A stretch of DNA of 64,000 bases from contig JARFIW010001104.1 of the NCBI GenBank assembly GCA_036346225.1, forward strand, positions 6,784,001 to 6,848,000. Direction: 5' to 3'. Shown here piece after piece: positions 20,128 to 32,210 of this stretch. The number at the start of each line of letters is the position of its first letter. Position 1 is the first letter of the stretch. Both the position numbers and the translations under genes were made by a program. The stretch comes from Platerodrilus igneus. Taxonomy: Eukaryota; Arthropoda; Insecta; Coleoptera; Lycidae. Under the pieces are notes generated by a model. It did no database searches. It was given only the letters and a program-made list of their open reading frames with translations, and was not told the DNA's origin.

Positions 20128-23100
20128 ATGGACAGCAAAACAATTAGAATTGGTCAAATAAATGCTATGCACAGTGCACACGTCATGCATGAAATCAGAC
20201 AGCTATCCGAATCACTAAAACTAAATCTACTCTTCATTCAAGAACCATACTTAGTGCACGGCAAAATTCCCGGCATGCCGGTTCGCGCACGACAACTACA
20301 TAACGGCAAAACCTCCCAAACAGCAATAGTAGTCTTTGACCCGACTATGACCATAACAACTGTACAAAAGTACAGCGGCGACCATTGTACCTGTGTAGAG
20401 GTTAGCAACCAACACATCGGGAAATGGATTCTCGCCACAAGCTACTTTCAATTCCGACACGACCCACAACCTTACATCGACAATATCCGAAACATAGTTC
20501 TGGCATACAATAACCGACCGACAATATTGATGGCAGACGTGAACGGAAAGTCACCCATGTGGCATAGCCGTATCACGGATGAAAGAGGGAACGAGTAGAA
20601 GACCTAATCAATGAACTACAACTAGAGGTAATGAATCAACCGGACAATCCACCTACGTATAGTAACAGAACAAGAACAGGGACCAACATCGATATAACTT
20701 TAGCAAACGCACTAGCATACCCGCACATAAAAAACTGGAAAGTCCTTGACAACCAAACACTAAGCGACCACAACATTATCACCTTTCAGATTGACGCAGT
20801 GACCAGACCGACAGGTACACAATACAGCAGGACAACTGGGATCAGATACAGCATTAGGAATGCCAACTGGCAAAGACTTACGGACTCCTTCGAACCCCCA
20901 CCCGACATAAAACGCAACGAGAACGTTCACGAACACGTCAAACAACTTACTAAAACTATTACAGGGGCAATGAAACGAACACTTCCAAGACAGCAAGACA
21001 AACAACACACCAAAACAATACAATGGACACAGCGGCTACAAGACCTGAAAAACAGACCAGCCAAGCTCGCAAAACTACCAAATGTCAATAACTCCACAAG
21101 AAAGGGAATATCAACTACACAATTACAGACGCATAAAAGACACATATCAGACGGAACTAAAAACCATGAAACAAAAAACCTGGGAGGTCTTTGTGGACAG
21201 ACACCTACAAATGGACGCTTGGGGTATCCCATACAAAATTATAAAAGGAAAAATAAAACCACCAACGACTTACTCCACCCTAACAAAACAAGATGGTACA
21301 GAAACACAGGACTGGGAAGACACCGCGGCAACACTATTACAAACACTCTTACCAGACGACAACAAGCAGGACGACACGGACGAACAAAAACAGACGAGAC
21401 AACGGGTAATTGAAAGAAACAACAGAGAAATCAAACCTTGGAACAGACATAAAGACGACGAGGTACAACCATTCACTGAATCGGAAGTGACAGCATCGAT
21501 GATAAAAGCGAAAAACAGGAAAGCACCCGGCCCGGATGGTATCCCCTCTGAGATAACATCCGCGCTCCGTGTTAAATTGGTACCACCACTAACCAAAATA
21601 TATAACGAATGCCTCCGACAAGCAGTGTTTCCGAACATCTGGAAGCAAGCAAATGTCGTAATAATACCAAAAGGCACAGGAAAGGATCCAGCTACCAAAC
21701 TCGTACCGCCCAATATGTCTATTGAACACCTTGGGAAAGACGTACGAGCGACTACTAAGTAAAAGACTGCAAGAACACCGCAACATTCAGGGCACCCACC
21801 CACACCAGTACGGCTTCACGGCAAACAAATCAACAGAGGGCGCAATCAATCGAGCCGTTCAGAACATCCAAGACACAACTGCGAAATACTCAATAATATT
21901 AATGGTTGACATAGAGGGAGCCTTTAATAATCTTTGGTGGCCCTCCCTTTTTGCACGACTCAGTACCATACACTGCCCATCCCAACTTTATCACTCCCTC
22001 AGGAGCTACTGTAGGGACAGATACGTAACCCTGGACGGTACAACTCGAATAACAAAACATATAAACAGGGGCTGTCCACAGGGCTCGGTCCTTGGTCCAC
22101 TTCTCTGGAACATTGTAATTGAGGAACTTTTGGAAAAGCTGGATACCATCAGGAGGTTTCGACGACGATAGCATACGCCGACGATATCTTACTGTTGGTC
22201 GAAGGTAACTCCAGAAGTGAACTCGAGAACAAATCAAGCAATGCCCTGAATGAAGTCCAGAACTGGTGCAGAGCAAACAAGGTGAGTATTGCACTCAACA
22301 AAACCAAGTATATGCTTATAAAAGGAGCACTAAAGCGTGATCCCATAATTAAACTTGAAGGAGTCAACATCAGGAGATCCCCTTCATACAAATACTTAGG
22401 TATAACCCTAGACGAGAAATTAAATTTCACTGAGCATATAACAACCGTGTGCAATAATGCAACAAAGGTCATGCAAAACATCGCAACACTGGCGCAACGG
22501 CATTACAAAATCCCCCTTGCCTGTGTGAGGCTATACCTCAACAGCGTGCTCGCGGCAATGGTTTCATATGCTGCGAGCGCTTGGGGCCACCGCCTAAACA
22601 TAATCAAGGTAAAACAAAACTATTGTCAACCCAAAGAAGCATAATCCTAAGAATGACAGGGGCATATAGAACAACGGCACATGACGCTCTCCATGTGCTA
22701 ATCGGAACAATGCCACTCGACCTAATAACCAAGCAAAGAACAGCAATATATCATTTAACAAACAACGACCAAAATAAATTAAAACAACTTTTAAAACCGA
22801 AAATCCCCAACCACCAAAAAAGGGATAAAAGAAAGTATAATCACGGAATGGCAAGCTAGATGGGACGGCAGCGATACTGGTAGAAGGGTGTACGCTGTCA
22901 TTCCTAACATAACACAAAGACTAACAAACAAACATCTCATACCTAGCAGAGGACTGATCCACTTCCTCACTGGCCACGGCCCGTATCCGACCTATCGGGA
23001 CCGTATGCACTTAGCACAAAACGACACCTGTACATGCGGAGAGGTTGGTACGCCCGAGCACGTTGTGTTTGAGTGCGTAGACCTTACCCAGGAACTACAC

Positions 23101-23235
23101 GGATACAGAACAATACTACAAGACATCCCTATCAACGAAATGATATGGAACGAACAAATTTTCCCATACCTAAACGCACTGACTCAAAAGACTACGCAAG
23201 TATTACACAACCGCTACCTTGAACAGGCCTCTTAA
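20128..23235 (+). pseudogene. LINE-P ORF2, endonuclease-reverse transcriptase, frame-broken
   Basis: I choose the ATG at 20128 (MDSKTIRIGQINAMH) rather than the upstream one because it overlaps the preceding stop. AP-endonuclease motifs are GQINAMH, LFIQEPYL, and TNIDITLA with LSDHNIITF. RT motifs are KAPGPDGIPSEI (near 21520), VDIEGAFNNLWWP (near 21910), GCPQGSVLGPLLWN (near 22075) and YADDILLL (near 22175), followed by the thumb region. The C-terminus has CTCGEVGTPEHVVFEC, the Cys/His cluster usual in R1/Jockey-type ORF2. Frame changes occur near 20590, 21080, 21700, 22170, 22600 and 22870, all without loss of conserved order. Length without shifts is about 1030 residues. Confidence 0.88.
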
Positions 23236-23652
23236 AACGGCACGCAATAGTACATACCAAACTGAGACACCAAGGAACAACTGCTCTAGGATCCCGGGGG
23301 CTGCACCCCCGACGCCAGAGTCCGTCTTCTGGAAATTCCGAGAACAATAGCTCTCGAAGACCGAAGAAGGTACTCAAACCCAATCAAAACCTACCGACCA
23401 ATTATGTCTCTAGCAATAAGGACTAACATTAGTATTAAGTTAGGCTAAGTTTTAGGATAAGTAGTAGAATAGGAACTTTTTACGCTAACACCACTATATG
23501 AAATCAAAAAGTAACAGTAATTGAGGCAACAAAATGTCAAATTGAAGTATTTATTTCCACCCGACTGTAACCTGTACCATTCAAACATGCATAAAAGAAA
23601 TTAATCTTTTGGAAAACGAACACACACAACCACACAAACACGAGCGTAAACA

Positions 23653-23699
<47 letters not shown>

Positions 23700-24307
23700 C
23701 ACACGCAAAACAAATGTGCCTTCATTAATCTGGATTTCCGGCTGCCGATGGTCCAGATCGAAGAGTACAAATTCTGCGTAATGCTTTTTCTCGAAGCCTG
23801 GGATTTCCGGCTGCCGATGGTCCTGGACAGAGAGCGAGAGCACGAAGCAGAAACAACACCAACACCACCACAACTACAAACACAAAGAGCAAACCCATAC
23901 ACACCAACACAACACATACAAACACAAAGTGTGCCCCTTAATAATCCGGATTTCCGCCTGCCGATGGTCCGGATAAAGGGTACAAATTCTGCGGGACGCC
24001 TTTCCCCAAGACTGGGATTTCCGGCTGCCGATGGTCTTGGTCAAGAGCGAAGGTATAACGTAGAAACAACATCAACAATAAACACAACAATTAACCAACA
24101 CAATAAAACACACTAGCGCACACACATAAGCACACACAAACATCGACACTTACTCAATTATACACAACAAAGAAAAACACCCAAACACAATCCGTACAAA
24201 AATGATAGTAATCAAGCACAGGTTACAATGGGGGGAAACAGGTCTGTCTAAAATGTCAGATGACAGACGACTAGAATGTTAGATTTAAAAATAAAAAAAA
24301 ATAAAAA
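23236..24307 (+). other. LINE-P 3' untranslated region
   Basis: It holds a (CA)n tract (23657-23699), two tandem units of about 215 bp with paired hairpins, an A/C-rich stretch and the A-rich tail at 24287-24307. It is non-coding. Confidence 0.7.
23714..24066 (+). repeat. Two tandem units, four GATTTCCGGCTGCCGATGG motifs
   Basis: The 19-mer GATTTCCGGCTGCCGATGG (one copy with CCGCC) occurs at about 23733, 23800, 23948 and 24014. Flanking arms pair across it: ATCTGGA/TCCAGAT in the first, ATCCGGA/TCCGGAT in the third and CAAGAC/GTCTTG in the fourth. The arm sequences differ while pairing is kept, which points to selection on RNA or DNA structure. Confidence 0.75.
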
Positions 24308-24317
24308 AGAACCCAAA

Positions 24318-26356
24318 CCAAGTTGGAGGAAGAACAAGCATCGTCTAAATCCAGCAACAAACCAAGTTGGACAAGGAACAAGAATCGTCTAAGGCCAACA
24401 AAACAAACCAAGGTGGACAAGATACAGAATCGATCGAACCCACCAAAGAAACAGATGAAACTAATGTAAGTTCATTTCCATAAAAATTTTCTTTTAACCA
24501 AATTATATGCTAGTATTATTTTATTGATCATTGTTTTATGTATTATGAATATTTTTGAAAATAGTTCAAAGTGAATTATTTTCAAAACGAGACTATAAAA
24601 CATTTTATGAAACTTGAATGTTAAAGAAATATTTTTTCTTTAAAAAACAAATGAAACTTGAATTTTTAAAAAAAAGAGACTTGATTATTTACAAAGAGAT
24701 TTTCTTAAAACAAATAAGAATTGAATTTAAAAAGAAATCCTTACCATAATTAATAGAACGAACTCAAAATAATCCAAAAATAACGGGCGCACATTCACTA
24801 ACACCAAAATAAGAAGCGCGATTCAAACCCACGTTTATAAACCGGTAAACTAACGCGAAATTAATTTCAAAGCTAAAGCTAATTCGAACAAACTGTACAG
24901 AACGATTAACTAAACCATTGACCTCTATAATACTGAATAAATCACAAGAACATTCTGCATTAACTAAAAATACGGTAACTTAAAACCACCTAAGATAAAT
25001 ACGCGAAGAAAGCATTCCTTATTATACAATTAAAACTCAGAGAAAATCGCTTTCAGAATCCTTGCACAGTACTAAAGAAATAGCTTTCAGGAACTTTCAG
25101 TACTAAAGCAATTTGCATCATCACGGAATTATAGAAGCGCATGAAAATTACACCACAACACTCTATAAATAATTTGTAGTACAAAATCAGCATTATAAAG
25201 TGCAGTAAAACGGTCATCATAAGAATCTTTAATTAAAACGCTAAAACGTTATCATACGCTCATAATTGTAAACCTGAAAACGCACATAACGAAGAGTTCA
25301 ATTACAAGTCAAGCAGTACCGAGAGATCTAAAAATAAAACAGACATAACACTTTACATTAGCGAGTACGGAAAGTCAATTATCTAATTCCATAAAACTAA
25401 CACCTGTAAGTGCAATTAACTCAACGTACGTAACAAAGTAACGAAGATTACATTCTTAAGTATTCAATTTCAACCATGAAGTACAGGAGTAATCAACCTT
25501 AAGTTATAAGTAGAACACAAGACAGACGAACTGTACGTTTACGCAACTCAGTAAAACCCACGGAAAGAGTATTAATTAACAGAATTTAACCAAAACAAAG
25601 CTAAACGAGAATAAATCTATCCATTTAAGATTCCTTAAGAAACAGGAACTCAAGACGAACTAAAAGCTGCATAAAACAATTAATCCAAGACTACGGTAAT
25701 TAAATTCAACATTATTGAATACAAATCTCGTGAATACATCACCGCATTGTGTAATTAAATATAAATAACAGCAACTACGATTTAAAAATAACTCGACGCA
25801 ATATAAACTTAAAATTAATAAATCTAATACTACAAGTACGAAATTAATCTCAAATTCTTACCAAATTTTATCCACCCAATCCAAACTGAAAATTAACCAT
25901 TCCTAACTAAAAATAACGCCGAAAAATAACGAAATAAACATCAACCTTTACCAAATCTTTATGTACCTAATCTAATTGAAAATTAACAAACCAAAACCAA
26001 AGTTAACGTTTCAAATAGCTAAATCAACATCAATTTTACAAAACTCTAAGTTATCCAATCTAAAAGGAAAATTTAAAAACCAAAGCAAAAATAACGTCAT
26101 AAAAGGAAAATCATCCCCAATTTTTACAAAATTCAAAATTACTTAATCCAAAAGAAAATTAATACATCCAAAGCATAATAAACGCTACAAATAACAGAAC
26201 CAACCCCAATTTCTACAAAATTTGAAATTTTACAACCCAAACGGAAAATTAATAAATCCGAAGCAAAAGTAACCATACAAATAACGAAATAAAGCTTAAT
26301 TCAAAAAAAAAAAATTTTTTGAAATTTCCAAAAATCGAAAACAACCCTTAACCAAC
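24318..26356 (+). other. E1 leader, second part
   Basis: The leader resumes after the LINE-P insertion. It is A-rich with few G and has no long frame. A GTAAGT at about 24466 could be a splice donor for a subgenomic env RNA, as known for gypsy-type errantiviruses; this is a guess. The last ~450 bases are degenerate tandem repeats. Confidence 0.6.
25855..26300 (+). repeat. Degenerate ~85-90-bp tandem repeats in the E1 leader
   Basis: About five copies share the order 'ACCCCAATTT(C/T)TACAAAAT', 'ATCCAA..GGAAAATTAA', 'CCAAAGC', 'AATAACG'. They lie just before gag, the position of the insulator repeats in the gypsy leader. No Su(Hw)-type site was established. Confidence 0.6.
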
Positions 26357-27541
26357 ATGAGTAACACAGACTTACGTCTCTATTTAGAGACAATTCAGAC
26401 GTTTGATGGCACGCAGGCCCATCTCTCGAATTTCATTGGAGCATGTGAAATGTTCCTAAAACCTTTACAAACCCGGGGATGACGCAAGAAATTCATTGCT
26501 TATACGCTTAGTAATAAGTAAACTAGCCGGAAGGGCACTAACCTTAATCGCCAGTAGGGACGACTTATCGGAATGGGACCAGTTTAAACAACTACTAATT
26601 GCATATTTTGGAGACCAACGTAATATAAAATGCCTGGTACGAGACCTAATAAACCTTAGAATGGAACACAATCAATCCCCTACCAATTCGGAATGAAATG
26701 CCAAGACGTGAGAAGTTTAATTTTAACAAAATTAAAAATCGAAGAACCCGATCAAAACGTTAGACATTTAAAAACAAAAATGTACGACGAAATGGCACTA
26801 GACACATACATAAACGCTTTACCAGAACGACTATCGGATAAAATCAGATTCCAACGACCCCAAAATCTAAAAGAAGCTATGAGCCTAGTAATAGAAGAAG
26901 AAAATGTAATGTATTACCGCAACAGACTATACAATCCCAACGCGAATAAAAGCTATTCACCAACAAAAACTATACAAGCTACAAGACAAACGATCCCTCA
27001 ACAAAAATTTACACCCTTTAACCCACAAACAAATCAACCGCGAAGTAACAACCCAAGTTTTAACAATACCAATTTTAATAATCAATATAAACATTTTTCA
27101 AGACCAACATTCAACCCAACTTTTACGAAACCCGCATTCCAACCGAGATTCAATCAAAACCTAAACCAACAAAGACCAGCATTCAATGCAAACCCTAATA
27201 GAAATACACCAATGACTAATACTCATAACAATCCTAACAATTACTACAAACCAACACCAATGGACACCTCATCTGGTAACACCAGACAAAACACAAAAAT
27301 AACACATATCCGACCAAACCCTCATCAGAAACGTAATTTTACATCGGAAGAATTATTTCATCAAGAAATAGAAAAATTTGACACTGACCAGAATAATGAC
27401 ATTGAGACACCTACGAACAATGAATCAAACCATGCAGAAACTTACGAACGTGACGAACAATACGAAACTTACGAGGAGTATGATGAAGAAAACTCGAACT
27501 CAAATTTTCAAATGGACCCGTTCATAGACAACCAAACTTAA
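26357..27541 (+). pseudogene. gag: E1 gag
   Basis: This is the structural polyprotein of an endogenous insect retrovirus-like element. It starts at MSNTDLRLYLETIQTFDG, the usual first ATG after the leader, and continues with the capsid-like retrotransposon Gag region (DARNSLLIRLVISKLAGRAL, WDQFKQLLIAYFGDQRN). The C-terminal third is Asn/Pro/Gln-rich and then acidic, without a zinc knuckle, as in other errantiviruses. Two frame breaks (near 26480 and 26690) interrupt it. It overlaps pol in the -1 frame. Confidence 0.85.
27502..27508 (+). promoter_or_regulatory. Candidate -1 ribosomal frameshift site
   Basis: The heptamer A AAT TTT, in gag phase, fits the X XXY YYZ slippery rule. It lies 31 bases before the gag stop, and the pol frame is open from here through the protease. 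A downstream pseudoknot was not modelled. Confidence 0.6.
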
Positions 27542-27960
27542 TAAACTTAAATAACATAAATCACTTAGTATTACCATACATAGAAATACCCCACGCCAAA
27601 TTCAAACTATTAATCGACACCGGATCATCAAAAACATTAATTAGCCCCAGAACCGTACAAAAACACTATTTAGATTATGTAGAAAGAGAACCATTTAAAA
27701 TTAAAACAGCTCATCAAACAACACTACACCAATTCGTAGCAAACATACCCTTACCGAGAACATTTAATGTTAAAATGAAACATAAATTTTGTGTATTCGA
27801 ATTTAACGACAAATATGACGGATTAATAGGAATGGACCTTCTAAGAAAATTAGGAGCCAACATTGACATTAAAAATCGCTTATTAAGGACCAAATACGGA
27901 AAAATCCGAATTAAATTTCAAAACACACAAGTTGAACAAAAATACACTATAGAACCCCGA
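27511..27960 (+). CDS. E1 protease
   Basis: This is a retropepsin-type aspartic protease at the start of pol. It has the active site LLIDTGSSKTLI near 27615 and the later GLIGMDLLRKLGA near 27815, the conserved pair of motifs that build half of the dimeric active centre. It cleaves Gag and Pol. Expression would depend on the frameshift in the gag-pol overlap. This part of pol is uninterrupted. Confidence 0.85.
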
Positions 27961-29172
27961 ACGGAAAGAAAAATAAAAATCCCAGTAAAATCTAACAAAA
28001 ATTTAGGAATAATAAATCATATAACTTTTCAACAAGGAGTAGAAACCCCAACTGCCTTAGTTCAAATAAAAGATAACTTTGCAACCACAACAATATTAAA
28101 TTCAAACGACTATCCCGTAGAATTATCATTGACAGACCCAATTAACGTAGAAGAACTAAATTTTAACGAAATGGAAATAGACGAAAATTTAGAAAACGAA
28201 TACAACCCAATAGAACATGACGAAATGTTAAGAGAAAATTTAACTAACATCCGCTTTAACACCGATATCAATCAAGAAGAAGAAAGAGCAATTAAGAACT
28301 TATGTTTTGAATACCGAGACATATTCCATTGTGAAGGAATACCATTAACATTCACCAACACAGTAAAACATAATATCCAGTTAACAGACAATAAACCAAT
28401 TTTTACAAAAGCATACAGACTACCTCATGCAAGCCAAGAAGAAGCTGACAGACAAGTAGCAGACTTATTAGACCAAGACATAATCCAGCACTCCAATTCA
28501 CCATGGAGCAGCCCCGTGTTAATAGTACCTAAGAAATTAGACGCAACCGGAAAGAGAAAGTACAGAATGGTAATAGATTATAGAAAGTTAAATGAAAAAA
28601 CGGTAGATGAAAAATATCCACTACCAAATATTACCGAAATTTTAGATAAATTAGGCAAATGCCAATATTTTACAACATTAGACCTAGCATCAGGATACCA
28701 TCAGGTAGAGATGGAAGAAAAAGACATATCAAAAACAGCCTTCAGCACACCTAGAGGACATTACGAATACAAACGAATGCCATTTGGATTAAAGAACGCA
28801 CCCGCTACTTTCCAGAGAGTCATGGACAATATACTACGAGGAATACACAATGAGAAATGCCTTGTATACCTTGACGACATCATAGTTTATTCCACATCAT
28901 TGGTAGAACACATAGAAAGATTGAAAGAAGTATTCGAAAGACTTAGACAAGCACATTTTAAAGTACAATTAGACAAAAGTAAATTTTACAAAAGAAGTAT
29001 CATTTTTAGGACATGTAATAACACCCCAAGGAGTAATGCCAAATCCAGACAAAACAAATGCAGTTCTAAATTATCCATTACCAAAACAAACAAAGAAATT
29101 AAAGGATTTCTAGGACTTAGTGGTTACTACCGCAAATTCATTAAAGGTTACGCTCAGATAACCAAACCCTGA
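27961..29172 (+). pseudogene. pol: E1 reverse transcriptase
   Basis: The Ty3/gypsy RT order is complete: SPWSSPVLIVPKK, RMVIDYRKLN, FTTLDLASGYHQVEM (first catalytic Asp), MPFGLKNAPATFQRVMD, and YLDDIIVYS with the catalytic DD (near 28870). Two compensating single-base shifts between about 29005 and 29090 disturb the FLGHVIT region, after which GFLGLSGYYRKFI returns in frame. It copies the genomic RNA into cDNA. Apart from these shifts and the premature stop it looks recent. Confidence 0.9.
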
Positions 29173-29796
29173 CAAATTGTTTAAAAAGGAAACAAAATTG
29201 AACACACCCGGAATTTATTAAAGCAGTAGACAAAATCAAAAACATATTAACTAATCACCCTGTATTAGAATACCCAGACTTTACAAAACCATTTATACTG
29301 ACGACAGACGCATCGAATGTAGCATTAGGCGCAGTATTGAGCCAAGGAAAAGTAGGTAGCGATAAACCCATCAGCTACGCATCCAGAACCCTGAATGAAA
29401 CCGAACAAAATATAGCACTATAGAAAAGAATTATTAGCCATAATTTGGGCAACAAAATATTTTAGACCTTATTTATACGGAAGAAAATTTTACATATACA
29501 CTGATCATAGACCACTAGTATGGTTATGCAAACTGAAAGAACCAAATTCAAAATTACAAAGATGGAGAATCAGACTCGAAGAGTATGATTACGAAATTAT
29601 ATATAAAAAGGGAATTTATAACAACAACGCAGACGCTTTAAGCCGAATCCAACTCAATGCATTAGAAACGGAATCCATTATAGGAAACGTAGACGATACA
29701 GAAATAAGGGAAGATCCAGACGAGATCGACACTATACATTCGACACAAAACGAAGAACCAAAAAACGCGATTAAAATTTTAAACGAAGCAATCGAT
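29173..29796 (+). pseudogene. E1 RNase H
   Basis: RNase H motifs follow [61 protein letters not shown] and NNNADALSRI. Small frame shifts occur near 29170 and 29420. It degrades the RNA strand during reverse transcription and trims the polypurine primer. Confidence 0.85.
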
Positions 29797-31159
29797 ATGA
29801 AACCCAACCAATTTATAATAACAGAAGTTTTAAATAACCCCAATCCAGTAAAATATACAAAAGTAGATAACAAAAAGATATATCAAATTCAAATAACAAA
29901 AGATGATAACGAGGAACAAATAATTAAAATTTTAAAAGAATACACTCCCGAGAAAAAACGATTTTATTTCTATTTCAATACCGAACATTTATACCAAAGA
30001 TTTTCAGAATTATACATTAAATTATTCAATAACTCTGGACCTGAACTCATCAGATGTACTAGAAAACTAATAACACTAGACGACCCTGACGAAATAAACG
30101 ATGTAATTAGAAATCAACACGAAGGAAAAACCAACCATCGTGGAATTAACGAAACAATAAAACAACTTGTAAGACGCTATTATTTTAAAGACATGAAGGA
30201 CTTGACCACAGATTTCATTAACCAATGCGAACTATGTGACAGAGCAAAATACGATAGGAAACCCCCAAAGATACCCTTAATGTTAACCAAAACACCCGAC
30301 AAACCATTTCAAAAACTTCATGCCGATACTCTAGTAGTAGAAGCGCAAAACTATCTAACAATTATAGACGCATTCACAAAAATAGGCCAAGCAATACCAA
30401 TCACATCCAAAAATAGCACTGACGTGACCCAAGGATTTTACAATATTTCACATTTTACGGAACACCCGAATCAATCACTTTAGACAATGGTAGCGAATTT
30501 AAAACGAGACAATACAAAACACTTTAGAACTTCACAAAATAAAAATTCATTTCATAACGGAAAACCACCCCGAATCAAACGGACTAATCGAACGATTACA
30601 TTTAACCCTGCTAGAACAAATTCGATTATTAAGAATAAATTATAAAAAGGAACATATAACCAATTTAATGTCATACGCACTAATCGCCTATAATAACACA
30701 ATTCACTCATCAACAAATTTTACACCCTTAGAATTAACATTAGGACATTCAGATTCACGAAATCCCTATGACATACACTACAACAAGGAAGTATATCAAC
30801 AATATGCGAAAGATCACAAACAGAAACTAAAAATAACTTACGACAAGGTAAAAGATAAATTAGAAAACGATAAAGAACGTATCACCACAACCAGAAACAA
30901 AAATACCGACTCAAATAAATTTTCAATAGGACAAACCGTATATGAGAAAAACTTTCAAAGCAAGCGACATAAAACAGCACCCAGAAATTTAGGACCATTT
31001 AAAATTAAGAAAATATCAGATAAAAACATAGCAGTAGTAGACAACGGTAAAATAACGAAATACATTCATTTAAAAAACCTAAGACACCCTGTAATTTCAG
31101 ATGGACAATCATCACCCTTACCGTCAACCTCCACCCAGGTAGAACGGACAACCAAGTAA
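29797..31159 (+). pseudogene. E1 integrase
   Basis: The HHCC zinc module is present (HEGKTNHRGINETIKQLV ... CELCDRAK, near 30120-30245). The D,D-35-E core follows: LHADTLVVE and IIDAFTKIGQA, LDNGSEF (in a shifted frame near 30485), and ESNGLIERLHLTLLEQI. The C-terminal part (30668-31159) ends in a basic region with RHKTAPRNLGPFKIKKI, the GPF/Y-type module of this group. One frame change between 30440 and 30668 splits it. There is no chromodomain. It joins the cDNA to host DNA. Confidence 0.88.
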
Positions 31160-31189
31160 TAATAGAAATTATAAAAACAACCCCGGTAT

Positions 31190-32142
31190 ACTACCAATTA
31201 AATTAGGAAGTATACAAAATACAATATTTACTCAAATAATATCCAACCTTACTTTAATGCAACAAATTTTAGCAACATTAAGAAAAACGAAATAATATTT
31301 TAATAGAAATCTAGATAGTAGAAAGTAACAATTATCAATATTATCATTTATTTGCTTTTCCAACAAAGGTTACTAGCACATACCAAGTAATCATACCCAA
31401 AACCAAATTCCTATCCCTAAATGAACTGAGATATGGTTATACAAACGAAAAATGTACTGAAGTAACACCAAACCAATATTTATGTCAATCGATGACGACA
31501 ACAACCATTCAAGAAGACAGCCCTTGTGAAGTACAACTATTAAAATTCTCAAATCACTACGAAAACTGTGAAACTAAACAATTGCAAATAACTAATATGA
31601 AAATTCAAAAGGTTACAGATAACAAATGGATAGCCATTTTCCCAACAGAAGTAATAGCAACCATCCACTGCAACCAAGATGAAAATAACCAAGCATTAAT
31701 TGGAAGCAAACTAATTACCCTCAAAGAAGATTGTTATGTGAAATTGAAAGATGAAGTAATCAGAGTTTATCAAGATCCCATAGCAACAAAGAAACTTGCA
31801 AACCTACCGGAACTACAATTCAAAATACAACAAGAAGACGAAGAAATAAACAAGAAACCTATGAAGCTAGAGCATCTAGACTTAGACGATCTCAACCACG
31901 CCGTGAAATTAGTGGAAAGTTATAAAGAACAATTAAGTGAACTCAAAACGCCAAAGTTACATTATAATAATATAAGTGTTTGGACAATTGTATTGATCAT
32001 TTTAATAATTTTTGTAATCATGTATGTATTATACAAAATGTACCTTAGATATAAGAATGAAGGAAACAGTTCTAGATTTAAGGAAACAAAGAGAAAAAAG
32101 GAAACAATAAGCATACCATTAGAAACAATGAATTTTAAATGA
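31190..32142 (+). pseudogene. env: E1 env remnant, C-terminal part
   Basis: The last ORF (216 codons from 31492) and its broken upstream extension (from about 31330) show Cys-rich ectodomain sequence, a stretch LELEHLDLDDL-like before a membrane anchor (VWTIVLIILIIFVIMYVLY) and a short basic tail. Its position after pol, and this layout, match the envelope genes of gypsy-type errantiviruses, which are related to baculovirus fusion proteins. The receptor-binding and fusion-peptide regions are absent: only about half the usual 450-550 residues can exist between integrase and LTR. It is non-functional as it stands. Confidence 0.75.
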
Positions 32143-32199
32143 ATTTAAATAATGTATTTTATGTATTTAAAAATTAAGAAAAACCTTAATTTTTCATTT

Positions 32200-32210
32200 A
32201 CGGTGGGAGG
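32200..32210 (+). promoter_or_regulatory. E1 polypurine tract
   Basis: The purine-rich CGGTGGGAGG directly precedes the AGTTATG start of the 3' LTR. This is the expected plus-strand primer position. Confidence 0.7.

Larger units (their letters stand above)
9491..24307 (+). mobile_element. LINE-P, R1-like LINE interrupted by LINE-C
   Basis: This is a plus-strand non-LTR retrotransposon inserted in the E1 leader. It ends in an A-rich tail (24287-24307) followed by AGAACCCAAA; the same ten bases precede it at 9481-9490. It contains a 5' patch, an untranslated leader, a zinc-knuckle ORF1, a middle ORF, an endonuclease-RT ORF2 and a long 3' untranslated region with hairpins. LINE-C (12612-20032) is inserted in the middle ORF. 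Without it the element is about 7.4 kb. The sense strand is strongly A/C-rich. Confidence 0.85.

Noticed and set aside
23537..23925. Cysteine/valine-rich minus-strand ORFs
   Set aside because: Antisense readings of the (CA)n tract in the LINE-P 3' region.
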